Source of the DNA: Desulfosudis oleivorans Hxd3 | GTDB taxonomy: Bacteria; Desulfobacterota; Desulfobacteria; Desulfobacterales; Desulfosudaceae | Length of the DNA: 64,000 nucleotides | Direction of reading: 5' to 3' | Assembly: GCF_000018405.1 (NCBI RefSeq) | Contig: NC_009943.1 | Location: 3,413,001 to 3,477,000, forward strand | Shown: piece by piece, positions 55,663 to 63,131 of the stretch | Numbering within the stretch: the first letter of the stretch is position 1 | Layout of the letters: every line of letters begins with the position of its first letter | Program-made: the position numbers and the translations under genes | The notes under the pieces: generated by a model | Databases searched by the model: none | What the model saw: the letters and a program-made list of their open reading frames with translations, nothing else | What the model was told of the DNA's origin: nothing

Positions 55663-56181
55663 GTGAGTGATGCCACCACAGACAGCACGATAAAACAGGC
55701 GCTCCGGCAGGGACTTTCCCTGCTGGTGATCGCCTGGGTCCTGGCCCTGGGCGTCAATGCGCTCCGGCCCGGCGGCATTCCCCTGGTGGCGGACTGGTCT
55801 CCGGCGGCCCGGCTTTCAGCCGCCACAGGGGAAAGCATGGTCATCCCCCTGGATGAAGCCGTGGTCCTGTATGACCGCAGGGAAGCGGTTTTTGTGGACG
55901 CCCGGCTGCCCGAGGAGTTTGCCGCGGGCCATATTCCGGGCGCCCTGAATGTTCCGTGGATACTGGTTGATGAATATGAAGAACAGTTTTTCACAACCGT
56001 GCCCGACCCGGAAACCATTGTGATCGTCTATTGTGATGGCGAGGCCTGCGCCTTGAGCGAAGACCTGGCCCGCATGCTGATCGACATGGGATATGTCCAT
56101 GTCAAAGTGCTGGCCGATGGCTGGGGGCAATGGACCCGCCATGGATACCCGGTGGAAAAAGAGGACCGCCATGGGTCATAA
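55663..56181 (+). CDS. Membrane-anchored rhodanese-like protein
   Basis: 172 residues from a GTG at 55663 (AAGGA upstream). One N-terminal helix (LLVIAWVLALGVNALRPGG) anchors it, with the rhodanese domain outside. AVFVDARLPEEFAAGHIPGA is the domain start, and the active loop is VIVYCDGEACALSE, with Cys at the catalytic place. It may move sulfur or handle thiols in the periplasm. The stop overlaps the CDF start by 11 bp. Confidence 0.85.
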   Translation: MSDATTDSTIKQALRQGLSLLVIAWVLALGVNALRPGGIPLVADWSPAARLSAATGESMVIPLDEAVVLYDRREAVFVDARLPEEFAAGHIPGALNVPWILVDEYEEQFFTTVPDPETIVIVYCDGEACALSEDLARMLIDMGYVHVKVLADGWGQWTRHGYPVEKEDRHGS

Positions 56182-57094
56182 CCATTCTCACAGCCATGAA
56201 ACAACCATGGGCAGCCGCCTGCTGATGGCCATGGCCATCAACCTGCTGATTCCGGCGGCCCAGATCGCCGGCGGCATCGTGGCCGGCAGCGTGGCCCTGA
56301 TCTCCGACGCCGTGCATAACCTGGGAGACTTTGCCTCCCTGGTGGTGGCCTACGGGGCCCACCGGGCCGGCAGGCGGGGGCCCTCCCTGCGCCACTCCTT
56401 TGGCCTGCAACGCATGGAAATCCTGGCCGCCGTGATCAATTCGGCCCTGCTGGGCGGCGCGGCCCTGTTCATCGCAACAGAAGCCCTGGATCGACTGGCC
56501 AATCCGCAGCCCATTCGCCTGGGTATCGTGGCATGGCTGGCCCTGGCCGGACTGGCGGGCAACGGCCTGTCGGCCTGGCTCCTGCACAGGGATTCGGCGC
56601 GCAACCTCAACGCCAGGGGCGCCTTTCTGCACATGGTGGGCGACACCCTCACCTCCGCGGCAGTGCTGACCGGCGCCCTGGTCATGCGAGTGGCGGATAT
56701 GCCATGGCTGGACCCGGCCCTGAGCCTGGCCATCGTGGCCTATATCGCCTGGAACGCGGTCCTGCTGCTCAAAGAGGCGACACATGTGCTGATGAACGGC
56801 ACACCCCGGGGGCTGGACCTGGAAAAGGTCAGGGCCGACATGGAAGCGGTGGACGGTGTTCTGAGCGTTCACTACCTGCATGCATGGGCCATGGGCGGCT
56901 GTTCCGTTGCCATGACCGGCCATGTGGTGGTGACCGACCAGATGGTCAGCGCCACCGAACAACTGGCCCGCACCCTGGGCGACAGGCTGCTGGACGGCTT
57001 CGGCATCGACCACCCGGTGTTTCAGTTTGAAACGCGGGTCTGCGGCCAGGGGGAACTGCTCTGCCAGATGACATCCTGTGAACAGGAACACTGA
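56171..57094 (+). CDS. Cation diffusion facilitator family transporter
   Basis: 307 residues from the ATG at 56171 (GAGG upstream). His-rich start MGHNHSHSHE. ALISDAVHNLGDFASLVVAY carries the first DxxxD-type metal site and HMVGDTLTSAAVL the second. Six membrane helices and a cytoplasmic C-terminal domain (LEKVRADMEAVDGVLSVHYL). It should export Zn2+ or a similar ion. It overlaps the rhodanese gene, so the two are coupled. Confidence 0.9.
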   Translation: MGHNHSHSHETTMGSRLLMAMAINLLIPAAQIAGGIVAGSVALISDAVHNLGDFASLVVAYGAHRAGRRGPSLRHSFGLQRMEILAAVINSALLGGAALFIATEALDRLANPQPIRLGIVAWLALAGLAGNGLSAWLLHRDSARNLNARGAFLHMVGDTLTSAAVLTGALVMRVADMPWLDPALSLAIVAYIAWNAVLLLKEATHVLMNGTPRGLDLEKVRADMEAVDGVLSVHYLHAWAMGGCSVAMTGHVVVTDQMVSATEQLARTLGDRLLDGFGIDHPVFQFETRVCGQGELLCQMTSCEQEH

Positions 57095-57098
57095 CGCC

Positions 57099-57584
57099 AT
57101 GACAACAGACGTTCATCGCAACACACCCCTCGCCTGGCTGCCGCTGGCAGGCCGCCTTTTTCTGGGCGGCGTCTTTCTGTATGCCAGCGCGGACAAGGTT
57201 TTTGCTCCGGCTGAATTTGCCCGGATCATCTACAACTACCAGATCCTACCGGACGCCTTGATCAACCTGGCGGCCCTGGTTCTTCCCTGGCTGGAGCTTC
57301 TGCTGGGGCTCTGCCTGATCACCGGCCTGTGGCTGCCCGGCGCCCTGGTCTGGGCCAACGGCCTGCTGTGGGTTTTTTTCGCGGCCCTGCTGTTCAACCA
57401 CTTCCGGGGCCTGGATGTACACTGCGGCTGTTTTTCCACCCGGCCCGACCCGGCATCTCCGCCGGCAACGGCCTGGTACCTGGTCCGGGACCCGGTTTTC
57501 CTCGTGATCGCCGGATACCTGCTGTTTTTCCAGTTTACCGGATACAAAACCTCCGCCAATTCATTAAAAAAGGAACGTTCATGA
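57099..57584 (+). CDS. MauE/DoxX-like four-helix membrane protein
   Basis: 161 residues from the ATG at 57099. Four membrane helices. LAGRLFLGGVFLYASADKVF and LVLPWLELLLGLCLITGLWL are typical of the MauE/DoxX group. HCGCFSTRPDP offers a CxC pair facing one side. MauE relatives help periplasmic disulfide chemistry. Its stop overlaps the thioredoxin start (ATGA), and the CcdA gene follows, so it belongs to a thiol-relay unit. Confidence 0.8.
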   Translation: MTTDVHRNTPLAWLPLAGRLFLGGVFLYASADKVFAPAEFARIIYNYQILPDALINLAALVLPWLELLLGLCLITGLWLPGALVWANGLLWVFFAALLFNHFRGLDVHCGCFSTRPDPASPPATAWYLVRDPVFLVIAGYLLFFQFTGYKTSANSLKKERS

Positions 57585-57982
57585 CACGAATAAATCGCCT
57601 GTTGTTTATCGGACTTTTGCTGTTCTGCTGTGCCGGCCTGGCTGTGGCGGAAGATGGCAAAACAGCGGCCATTCCGCCGGTACCCACACCGGGCATGGTC
57701 ACCATGGTGGACCTGGGAGCGAAAAAGTGCGTTCCCTGCAAGATGATGGCGCCCATTCTCGTGGAACTGGAAAAAGAGTACGCCGGCCGGGCCTCCATCA
57801 TCTTCATTGATGTGTGGGAGCACCGGGAGCAGGCCCCGCGTTTCGGGATTCGGGGCATTCCCACCCAGATATTCTATGATAAAGACGGCAAGGAGGTCGG
57901 CCGCCACGTGGGCTTCATGGACAAGAAAAGCATCATTGAAGTATTTGAACAGCTGGGCGTTCCCGGAGAAAAAGCACTGTGA
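57581..57982 (+). CDS. Secreted thioredoxin-like protein
   Basis: 133 residues. N-terminal signal peptide (LLFIGLLLFCCAGLAVAE). Active site CVPCKMMAPILVELEKEY and cis-proline region GIRGIPTQIFYDKDG. The site sequence is CVPC in place of CGPC. It would work in the periplasm, receiving electrons from the CcdA-like protein encoded by the next, overlapping gene. Confidence 0.92.
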   Translation: MTRINRLLFIGLLLFCCAGLAVAEDGKTAAIPPVPTPGMVTMVDLGAKKCVPCKMMAPILVELEKEYAGRASIIFIDVWEHREQAPRFGIRGIPTQIFYDKDGKEVGRHVGFMDKKSIIEVFEQLGVPGEKAL

Positions 57983-58689
57983 TCCAGGCGTTTCTGATTG
58001 CAATTAATGAGTGGATGGCCGGCGGCATCGGCATCGCGGCCCTGGGCTGTTTTTTGTGGGGCATGGTCAGCGTGGCCTTAAGCCCCTGCCACATGGCCTC
58101 CATCCCCCTGATCGTGAGCTACGTGGCGGGCCAGGAGCGGGGCCTGCGCCCCCGGAGCGCGGCCTTTTACGCCGCCGCCTTTACCGTCGGCCTGTTTATC
58201 ACCATTGCCGTGGTAGGTATCGCCTGCGCCCTGCTGGGCCGCATGCTCGGTGACGTGGGCCCCTGGTGGACCCTCCTGGTGGGGGCCATTCTTATCTGGG
58301 TGGCCCTGGACATGCTGGGGGTAAAGGCCTGCTCCATGTCCGGCACCCTGATGGCGCGGCTTCGCGTGCGCGGCATGACCGGCGCCTTTGCCCTGGGCCT
58401 GGCCTACGGCGTACTCTCCGGCTCCTGCACCTTTGGTTTTATCGCACCGATCCTGGCCGTGATCACCATTCAGGAAAAGATCGCCACCGGCATCCTGTTT
58501 ATCACGCTTTTCGGCATCGGCCACTGCATTCCCATTGCCGTGGCCGGTTCCAGCACGGCCCTGGTGCGCCGTGTGCTGGAAAACAGCCGGTTCCAGCAGT
58601 CAGGCATCTGGTTCCGCCGCCTGGCCGGAGTGGCGATTTTCGTCCTGGGAGGGTATTTCATTGTCCGGCCTTTTCTGGCCGGTGCCTGA
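57979..58689 (+). CDS. CcdA-like membrane thiol-electron carrier
   Basis: 236 residues from a GTG that overlaps the thioredoxin stop. Six membrane helices; paired cysteines in VALSPCHMASIPL and LSGSCTFGFIAPI sit in the two halves, as in CcdA/DsbD-beta. It should pass electrons from cytoplasmic thioredoxin to the secreted thioredoxin. It is the last gene of the island. Confidence 0.88.
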   Translation: MIQAFLIAINEWMAGGIGIAALGCFLWGMVSVALSPCHMASIPLIVSYVAGQERGLRPRSAAFYAAAFTVGLFITIAVVGIACALLGRMLGDVGPWWTLLVGAILIWVALDMLGVKACSMSGTLMARLRVRGMTGAFALGLAYGVLSGSCTFGFIAPILAVITIQEKIATGILFITLFGIGHCIPIAVAGSSTALVRRVLENSRFQQSGIWFRRLAGVAIFVLGGYFIVRPFLAGA

Positions 58690-58760
58690 TCCGCATATTT
58701 CACAAATTCATTTGGCCACAGAGGCAAGACACAGGATGGGGTTCTGTAGGGCCAGCCCCG
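58690..58760 (+). repeat. Decayed 5' end of a family B element
   Basis: ATATTTCACAAATTCATTTG and the following bases resemble the first 60 bp of B3 and B4, with several changes, and the match then fades. It lies right after the CcdA-like gene. Confidence 0.5.
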
Positions 58761-58783
58761 GAATTGTGTGCTCTTCGTCATCA

Positions 58784-59086
58784 TCACCGGTTACTGTTTA
58801 CACGGCAGGTTTCTCTCTGAATATCGGTTGATGGATAGTCTCTGCATGCCGCCGGTCTTGCTTCATATACGCTGCATAAACTGGCGCCATCTATTATATT
58901 CAGAAAGATGCAATCTCCGTTCTCCTGGAATTTCATAAAACGCTTCTCACCGGCTTTATCAACATTGTCGGCAAATGCTTCCGGGGTCAGTCCCGTGAAG
59001 TTTTCAAGCGCCTTGATGTCGTCCTGAGAGAGCCGAATATATGCGAAATCCCTGCAACACAATCCACACCCGTTGCATGCCGGCAT
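58784..59086 (-). CDS. YkgJ-family Cys-cluster protein
   Basis: 100 residues from the ATG at 59086; a GTG at 59164 would lengthen it. CNGCGLCCRDFAYIRLSQDD is the opening cysteine cluster, with more cysteines in NGDCIFLN and CSVYEARPAACRDYPS. The family probably binds Zn or an Fe-S cluster; function unknown. It converges on the CcdA-like gene. Confidence 0.85.
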   Translation of the reverse strand: MPACNGCGLCCRDFAYIRLSQDDIKALENFTGLTPEAFADNVDKAGEKRFMKFQENGDCIFLNIIDGASLCSVYEARPAACRDYPSTDIQRETCRVNSNR

Positions 59087-59272
59087 TGATATCTCTTTGG
59101 TGGGTGTCTTTTCAATTTTCAATAGAAGCGGCTTTCTCCGGGCAGTGCCCGGAATTTTGCGCACATTTTTTTAAAGGTTTGCCTGCCGGCCTGGAAAGGT
59201 CGGGGTTGTGAGAGCGCAACGAAGATTTGCAAGCCGCGGACATCAGCTGCACCGCATGGTTCGCTGTTTTTA

Positions 59273-59590
59273 TTATAGCTCAGAATGCAGTGCTTTTTCT
59301 GGAAGAGGACGAACACGGCGCCAGTCTCTGGATAAATTCTCAGCTTCCCAAAGGTCGACGTTCTTTTGCAAATTCAGCCATAATTCGGGGGTGGTGTTGA
59401 AAGCTCTTGATAGCCGCAAAGCCATATCCGGCGTTACCGCACCTTTTTCATTCAGTATTTTAGATAGCGTTTTTCTCGACACATTCAATTTTGACGCCAT
59501 ATCAGTTACCGTTATTGATAATGGCTTTAGATAGTCTTCTCGCAGTATGGATCCAGGATGGGAAGGTTTTCGCTGAATTCTTTTCATCAT
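59273..59590 (-). CDS. higA: HigA-type antitoxin
   Basis: 105 residues from the ATG at 59590 (or the next ATG at 59587; AAGGGG upstream). The helix-turn-helix begins HPGSILREDYLKPLSITVTD and continues MASKLNVSRKTLSKILNEKG, the HigA/VapI form. It neutralises the toxin encoded upstream and represses their operon. The toxin stop lies 8 bp before the start, in the normal toxin-first order. Confidence 0.92.
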   Translation of the reverse strand: MMKRIQRKPSHPGSILREDYLKPLSITVTDMASKLNVSRKTLSKILNEKGAVTPDMALRLSRAFNTTPELWLNLQKNVDLWEAENLSRDWRRVRPLPEKALHSEL

Positions 59591-59598
59591 ATTCCCCT

Positions 59599-59877
59599 TC
59601 AATGGTAATCGTCATAGTTAACGATATAAGCATCACCGTCTACAAATTGAAAAAATACTCTCCAGTTTCCAGAAACATGCACAGAAAACTGGCCTTGTAA
59701 ATTTCCAGACAGTTTATGTAAATTTGATCCGGGATAATTCATATCCATAACCTCATTTGCCGCATTTAACCGGTCTAAAATTCTGGAAAGTCTATCTGCA
59801 TGTTCTGGTCGGATGCCCTTTTTCTTTCCAGAATAAAAGAAATCTTCAAGGCCTTTATGCTTGAATGATTTAATCAT
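59599..59877 (-). CDS. higB: HigB-type toxin (RelE superfamily)
   Basis: 92 residues from the ATG at 59877. MIKSFKHKGLEDFFYSGKKK is the usual start of short HigB toxins, followed by RLNAANEVMDMNYPGSNLHK, then GQFSVHVSGNWRVFFQFVD and a terminal NYDDYH. It should cut mRNA on ribosomes. It sits between repeats, so it may have come with them. Confidence 0.93.
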   Translation of the reverse strand: MIKSFKHKGLEDFFYSGKKKGIRPEHADRLSRILDRLNAANEVMDMNYPGSNLHKLSGNLQGQFSVHVSGNWRVFFQFVDGDAYIVNYDDYH

Positions 59878-59889
59878 TTGTGGATGAGC

Positions 59890-59906
59890 GTAACCTAAAA
59901 GGTTAC
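59890..59906. promoter_or_regulatory. Palindromic operator of higBA
   Basis: GTAACCT-AAA-AGGTTAC is a perfect 7-bp inverted repeat with 3-base centre, between the higB start and a TTGACC -35 box at 59915-59910 on the minus strand. It is likely the autoregulatory HigA site. Confidence 0.7.
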
Positions 59907-59964
59907 AGAGGTCAAGGATTATGTAAAGGCATATTGACAGCGAACATAGATTATATGGCATGAC

Positions 59965-60491
59965 GTCAGTGGTGTCCAAAATAGCGCCCAAAAGGACTTT
60001 TAAGTTTTATAACCATCTGAATTTACAAATTACGGAAATAAGACTGAAAACCAGGTTGCCTCTGGAGAAACAAATTTTTTTATACACCCCGTCGGGACAT
60101 TAATGGCAGGCCCCGCCCATTGCAGCGCAGCCTCACGCAAACGCTTTTTTCGGGAAAAAGCGGGCAGGCTGTTTGAGCACCGCGAAGCGGGCGAGTTCCT
60201 GCCCGCGCCGAAAAAAGCGTTTGCGTGAGGGCAGCCGAAGGCCAAGCTGCACGGGCCGGTTCTTTTGGTACTTTTCTTGCCGCCAAGAAAAGTACACGGA
60301 TAAGCAAAACGGTATTACAAATCAATTTTACGCTGGATTGCCCACTCCGGTTGGGCAATGACGGATAGGGAAACCGGTCAATTTTATGCTGGATCGCCGG
60401 GTCAAGCCCGGCGATGACGGGCGGAGGGAAATCGCGGGGTAAACAACCAAAGATCTGCCCTGTCAAAATTAAAACCGCTTTGGGACAATAA
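59965..60491 (+). repeat. Repeat family A, copy A3 (complete)
   Basis: About 527 bp from GTCAGTGGTGTCCAAAATAG to TTTGGGACAATAA. It holds the GC-rich palindrome (60110-60240), the hairpin at 60262-60294 and, in place of the hexamer tract, two hairpin units of the CTGGATYGCC...GGCGATGACGG kind (60329-60420). No gene between 59907 and 60500. Confidence 0.85.
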
Positions 60492-60500
60492 GGATTCAGG

Positions 60501-61400
60501 CTAAAAACCCAAAAACCCGGCCACATACTGTGCTGCGGTAAAGAGCATCACCACGGCCAGCATCCATTTGATGGCGTCGGCCGGCACAAAGCGCTGGCAC
60601 CGGGCCCCCAGGTACATGCCGGCCATGCCGCCCACGCCGAACAGCAGGCCCAGCATCCAGTCCGGGGCCACGGAGATATTCGGGTAAAACGGGGCCATGG
60701 CCTGGTAAAAGGCCACGCCGGCCACGGAAGTGACAAAGGTGCCCATCAGGGCTGCCCCGGCAATGGTGTAAACCGGCAGCCGGAAAAAGGTCACGAAAAA
60801 GGGGGCGATGATGGAGCCGCCGCCGATGCCGTAAATGCCGCCCACAATACCCACGATAAAGCTCAAGGTAAATATGCCCCAGAAGGGCGCGCCGAACACC
60901 TCTCCCTGAAAGCTGTATTCCAGGCGCCTGACGTCGAACCGGACCACGCGGACGGCGCCGCCGCCGCCAACCGGGCCGGCCGCCTCCTTTGCGGCGCGCT
61001 TTCTGTTTTTTACCAGGTCCCACGCCAGCCGGCCCCCGATGTACAGCAGCACACCGGCGGCAAACAACTTGAAATGGCGGGGGTCGGGAAGCCAGGCCAC
61101 CCGCACCACCGCGCCGATGAGCACGCCGGGCAGGGTGCCGAAAATCACGATCCAGGTCAGGGGCCACACCATGCGGCCCTCTTTCCAGTAGCGCCAGACC
61201 CCGCTGGGAATGGCCACGATATTGAAGAGCTGGTTGGTGGCGGACACCGAGGGGCTGGTGTAGCCCAGCACCGACACCTGAAAGGGCAGCAGCAGAAAGG
61301 CGCCGGACACGCCGCCCATGGAGGTGAAAAAGGAGATGACAAAGGCCGTGACCGGCGGAATCCAGACAGCGGCTTCAATCTGCGCGACGGAAAAAACCAT
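60501..61400 (-). CDS. TauE/SafE (TSUP) family anion exporter
   Basis: 299 residues with about eight membrane helices. FFTSMGGVSGAFLLLPFQVS and its second-half twin VGGIYGIGGGSIIAPFFVTF are the duplicated glycine-rich loops of the family. It is a possible sulfite or sulfur-compound exporter. AAGGAAC lies before the ATG. Its stop codon is followed by CCTGAATCC, a remnant resembling a family B end. Confidence 0.9.
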   Translation of the reverse strand: MVFSVAQIEAAVWIPPVTAFVISFFTSMGGVSGAFLLLPFQVSVLGYTSPSVSATNQLFNIVAIPSGVWRYWKEGRMVWPLTWIVIFGTLPGVLIGAVVRVAWLPDPRHFKLFAAGVLLYIGGRLAWDLVKNRKRAAKEAAGPVGGGGAVRVVRFDVRRLEYSFQGEVFGAPFWGIFTLSFIVGIVGGIYGIGGGSIIAPFFVTFFRLPVYTIAGAALMGTFVTSVAGVAFYQAMAPFYPNISVAPDWMLGLLFGVGGMAGMYLGARCQRFVPADAIKWMLAVVMLFTAAQYVAGFLGF

Positions 61401-61512
61401 TTGCGTTCCTTATTATACGCACTTGAAAAATAAATTTCTGAGTTCGCAGGGTTGCGACAGTTTAGCGACATCTGGAGGCTCGCGTCAAGCAAATACACGG
61501 CTGAAAAACCGT

Positions 61513-61541
61513 TTGACAAATTCGAACGCATGTTCTAAACT
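61513..61541 (+). promoter_or_regulatory. tetR promoter with inverted repeat
   Basis: TTGACA (61513-61518) and TAAACT (61536-61541), spacer 17. GAACGCATGTTC lies within the spacer as a half-symmetric operator candidate for the regulator next door. Confidence 0.65.
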
Positions 61542-61571
61542 GGCGTTCCAAACTGTTTTTAAAGGCGCCGC

Positions 61572-62255
61572 ATGGAAGAAAATACAATTCATTCCGATGA
61601 CACAAAGACCCGCCTGATTCAGGCTGCCGGCGAGGAGTTTGCCGGCCACGGGTTCAAGGGGGCAACGGTGCGCGACATCTGCCGCCGGGCCGGTGCCCAC
61701 GTGGGGGCTGTGAACTACCACTTCGGAGACAAGGAGGGTCTCTACGAAGCGGTGCTGGACTACTCTCACCGCATGGCGACACAAAAGTATCCGCCCGACA
61801 TGGGCCTTGACGGCAGGGCCGGGCCGGAAGAACGGCTCTCCGCCTTTATCCGGTCCCTGCTGCTGCGCATTCTGGGAGAAGGCCTGCCCGCCTGGCACGG
61901 CAAGCTCATGGCCCAGGAGATCGCCAACCCCACCGGCCTGATGAAACAGATGATAAAAAACTCCATCCGGCCCCTTCACACCCACCTGTCCGGCATTGTC
62001 AGCGCCCTGTTTCAAAAAGAGGGGGTAACCGTGGAAACCGGCAGCCCTGCCCTTTTTCTGTGCACCATGAGCATCGTTGGCCAGTGCCTGCACCATTTCA
62101 AGGCGAAAGAGGTTGTTGAAGCCCTGCGGCCAAAAAGCTTTGATCCGGCGAATATTGAAACCCTGGCCGATCATGTCACCCTGTTTTCCATCGGCGGCAT
62201 TCGGGCACTGGCAAAACAGGAAAAAAGTAAAAAGGAGTTACCATGGAATCCGTGA
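61572..62255 (+). CDS. TetR-family regulator (CerR-like C-terminal domain)
   Basis: 227 residues. The N-terminal HTH spans about 10-56: TRLIQAAGEEFAGHGFKGAT, VRDICRRAGAHVGAVNYHFG. The C-terminal domain resembles the DUF1956/CerR type. It is followed by DUF169 (13-bp overlap) and an RND adaptor gene, so it probably controls an efflux system. It most likely represses its own promoter. Confidence 0.9.
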   Translation: MEENTIHSDDTKTRLIQAAGEEFAGHGFKGATVRDICRRAGAHVGAVNYHFGDKEGLYEAVLDYSHRMATQKYPPDMGLDGRAGPEERLSAFIRSLLLRILGEGLPAWHGKLMAQEIANPTGLMKQMIKNSIRPLHTHLSGIVSALFQKEGVTVETGSPALFLCTMSIVGQCLHHFKAKEVVEALRPKSFDPANIETLADHVTLFSIGGIRALAKQEKSKKELPWNP

Positions 62256-63061
62256 TTGCAAAGGCGCTTGATCCCGAACACGCTCCCGTGGCCGTGATGC
62301 TCTCCGGCACGAAACCGGACAATGCCCTGGGATTCAAGCCGGGCCGGTGGGGCTGCGTCATGTTCATGTTTGCCAATGCGGTCCGGGGCAAAACCGCAGC
62401 CTTTGACAGAACCACTTACGGCTGCTGGGGCGGCGGCGTGGGCCTGGGGTTCGGCAACGCCTACGAACAGTTCCCCGGCGGCGTGCCCTGCTTTACCCGT
62501 TTTCTCTCTTCAGGCAATAAACAGTGGGAAACCGGCCGCCAGGTGGGACAGGCTGTTGCCGAAAACGCGGGCAAGGAGTTTGCCGACAATTTTTTAAACG
62601 GCGAGGCGTATGTCAAAAGCCCGGATCTGGTGGACCGCTTTCTGGAAGCGCTGCCCATCATGGACCACGGTTCCCCTTACGTGATATTCAAGCCCCTGGC
62701 CGAAGTGGATGCCGCGACCGAGACACCGGAAACCGTGGTGTTTACCGTTGATCCGGACCGGGTGTCGGCCCTGGTGATCCTGGCCAACTACGGGAGGGGC
62801 GGCATGGAAAACGCGATCATTCCCTGGGCCGCCGGGTGCCAGACCATCGGCATTATTCCTTTTAAGGAAGCGCAATCCGATTGTCCCAGGGCCGTGGTGG
62901 GGCTTACCGATATCTCGGCCCGGAAATACACGCAAAACCTGCTGGGCAGAAACGTGCTCACCGTGGCCCTGCCCTGGCGGCTGTTTTGTGAAATGGAGAC
63001 AAACGTTCCGGGCAGCTTCCTGGAACGCCACACATGGCACTCTCTTGTGGAAAAGAAATGA
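62243..63061 (+). CDS. DUF169 family protein
   Basis: 272 residues. AVMLSGTKPDNALGFKPGRW and CVMFMFANAVRGKTAAFDRT at the start, then TYGCWGGGVGLGFGNAY and PGGVPCFTRFLS, match the DUF169 family. Conserved Cys residues at about 36, 59 and 82 could bind a metal or ligand. Function unknown. GGAG lies before the ATG, which overlaps the tetR gene. Confidence 0.85.
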   Translation: MESVIAKALDPEHAPVAVMLSGTKPDNALGFKPGRWGCVMFMFANAVRGKTAAFDRTTYGCWGGGVGLGFGNAYEQFPGGVPCFTRFLSSGNKQWETGRQVGQAVAENAGKEFADNFLNGEAYVKSPDLVDRFLEALPIMDHGSPYVIFKPLAEVDAATETPETVVFTVDPDRVSALVILANYGRGGMENAIIPWAAGCQTIGIIPFKEAQSDCPRAVVGLTDISARKYTQNLLGRNVLTVALPWRLFCEMETNVPGSFLERHTWHSLVEKK

Positions 63062-63131
63062 TTTTTCCGCGGCTTCACGTCTCAGCCGGCCGCTGAAACA
63101 TGACATGATGTAAAAACGTGGAGGTTTGTGA

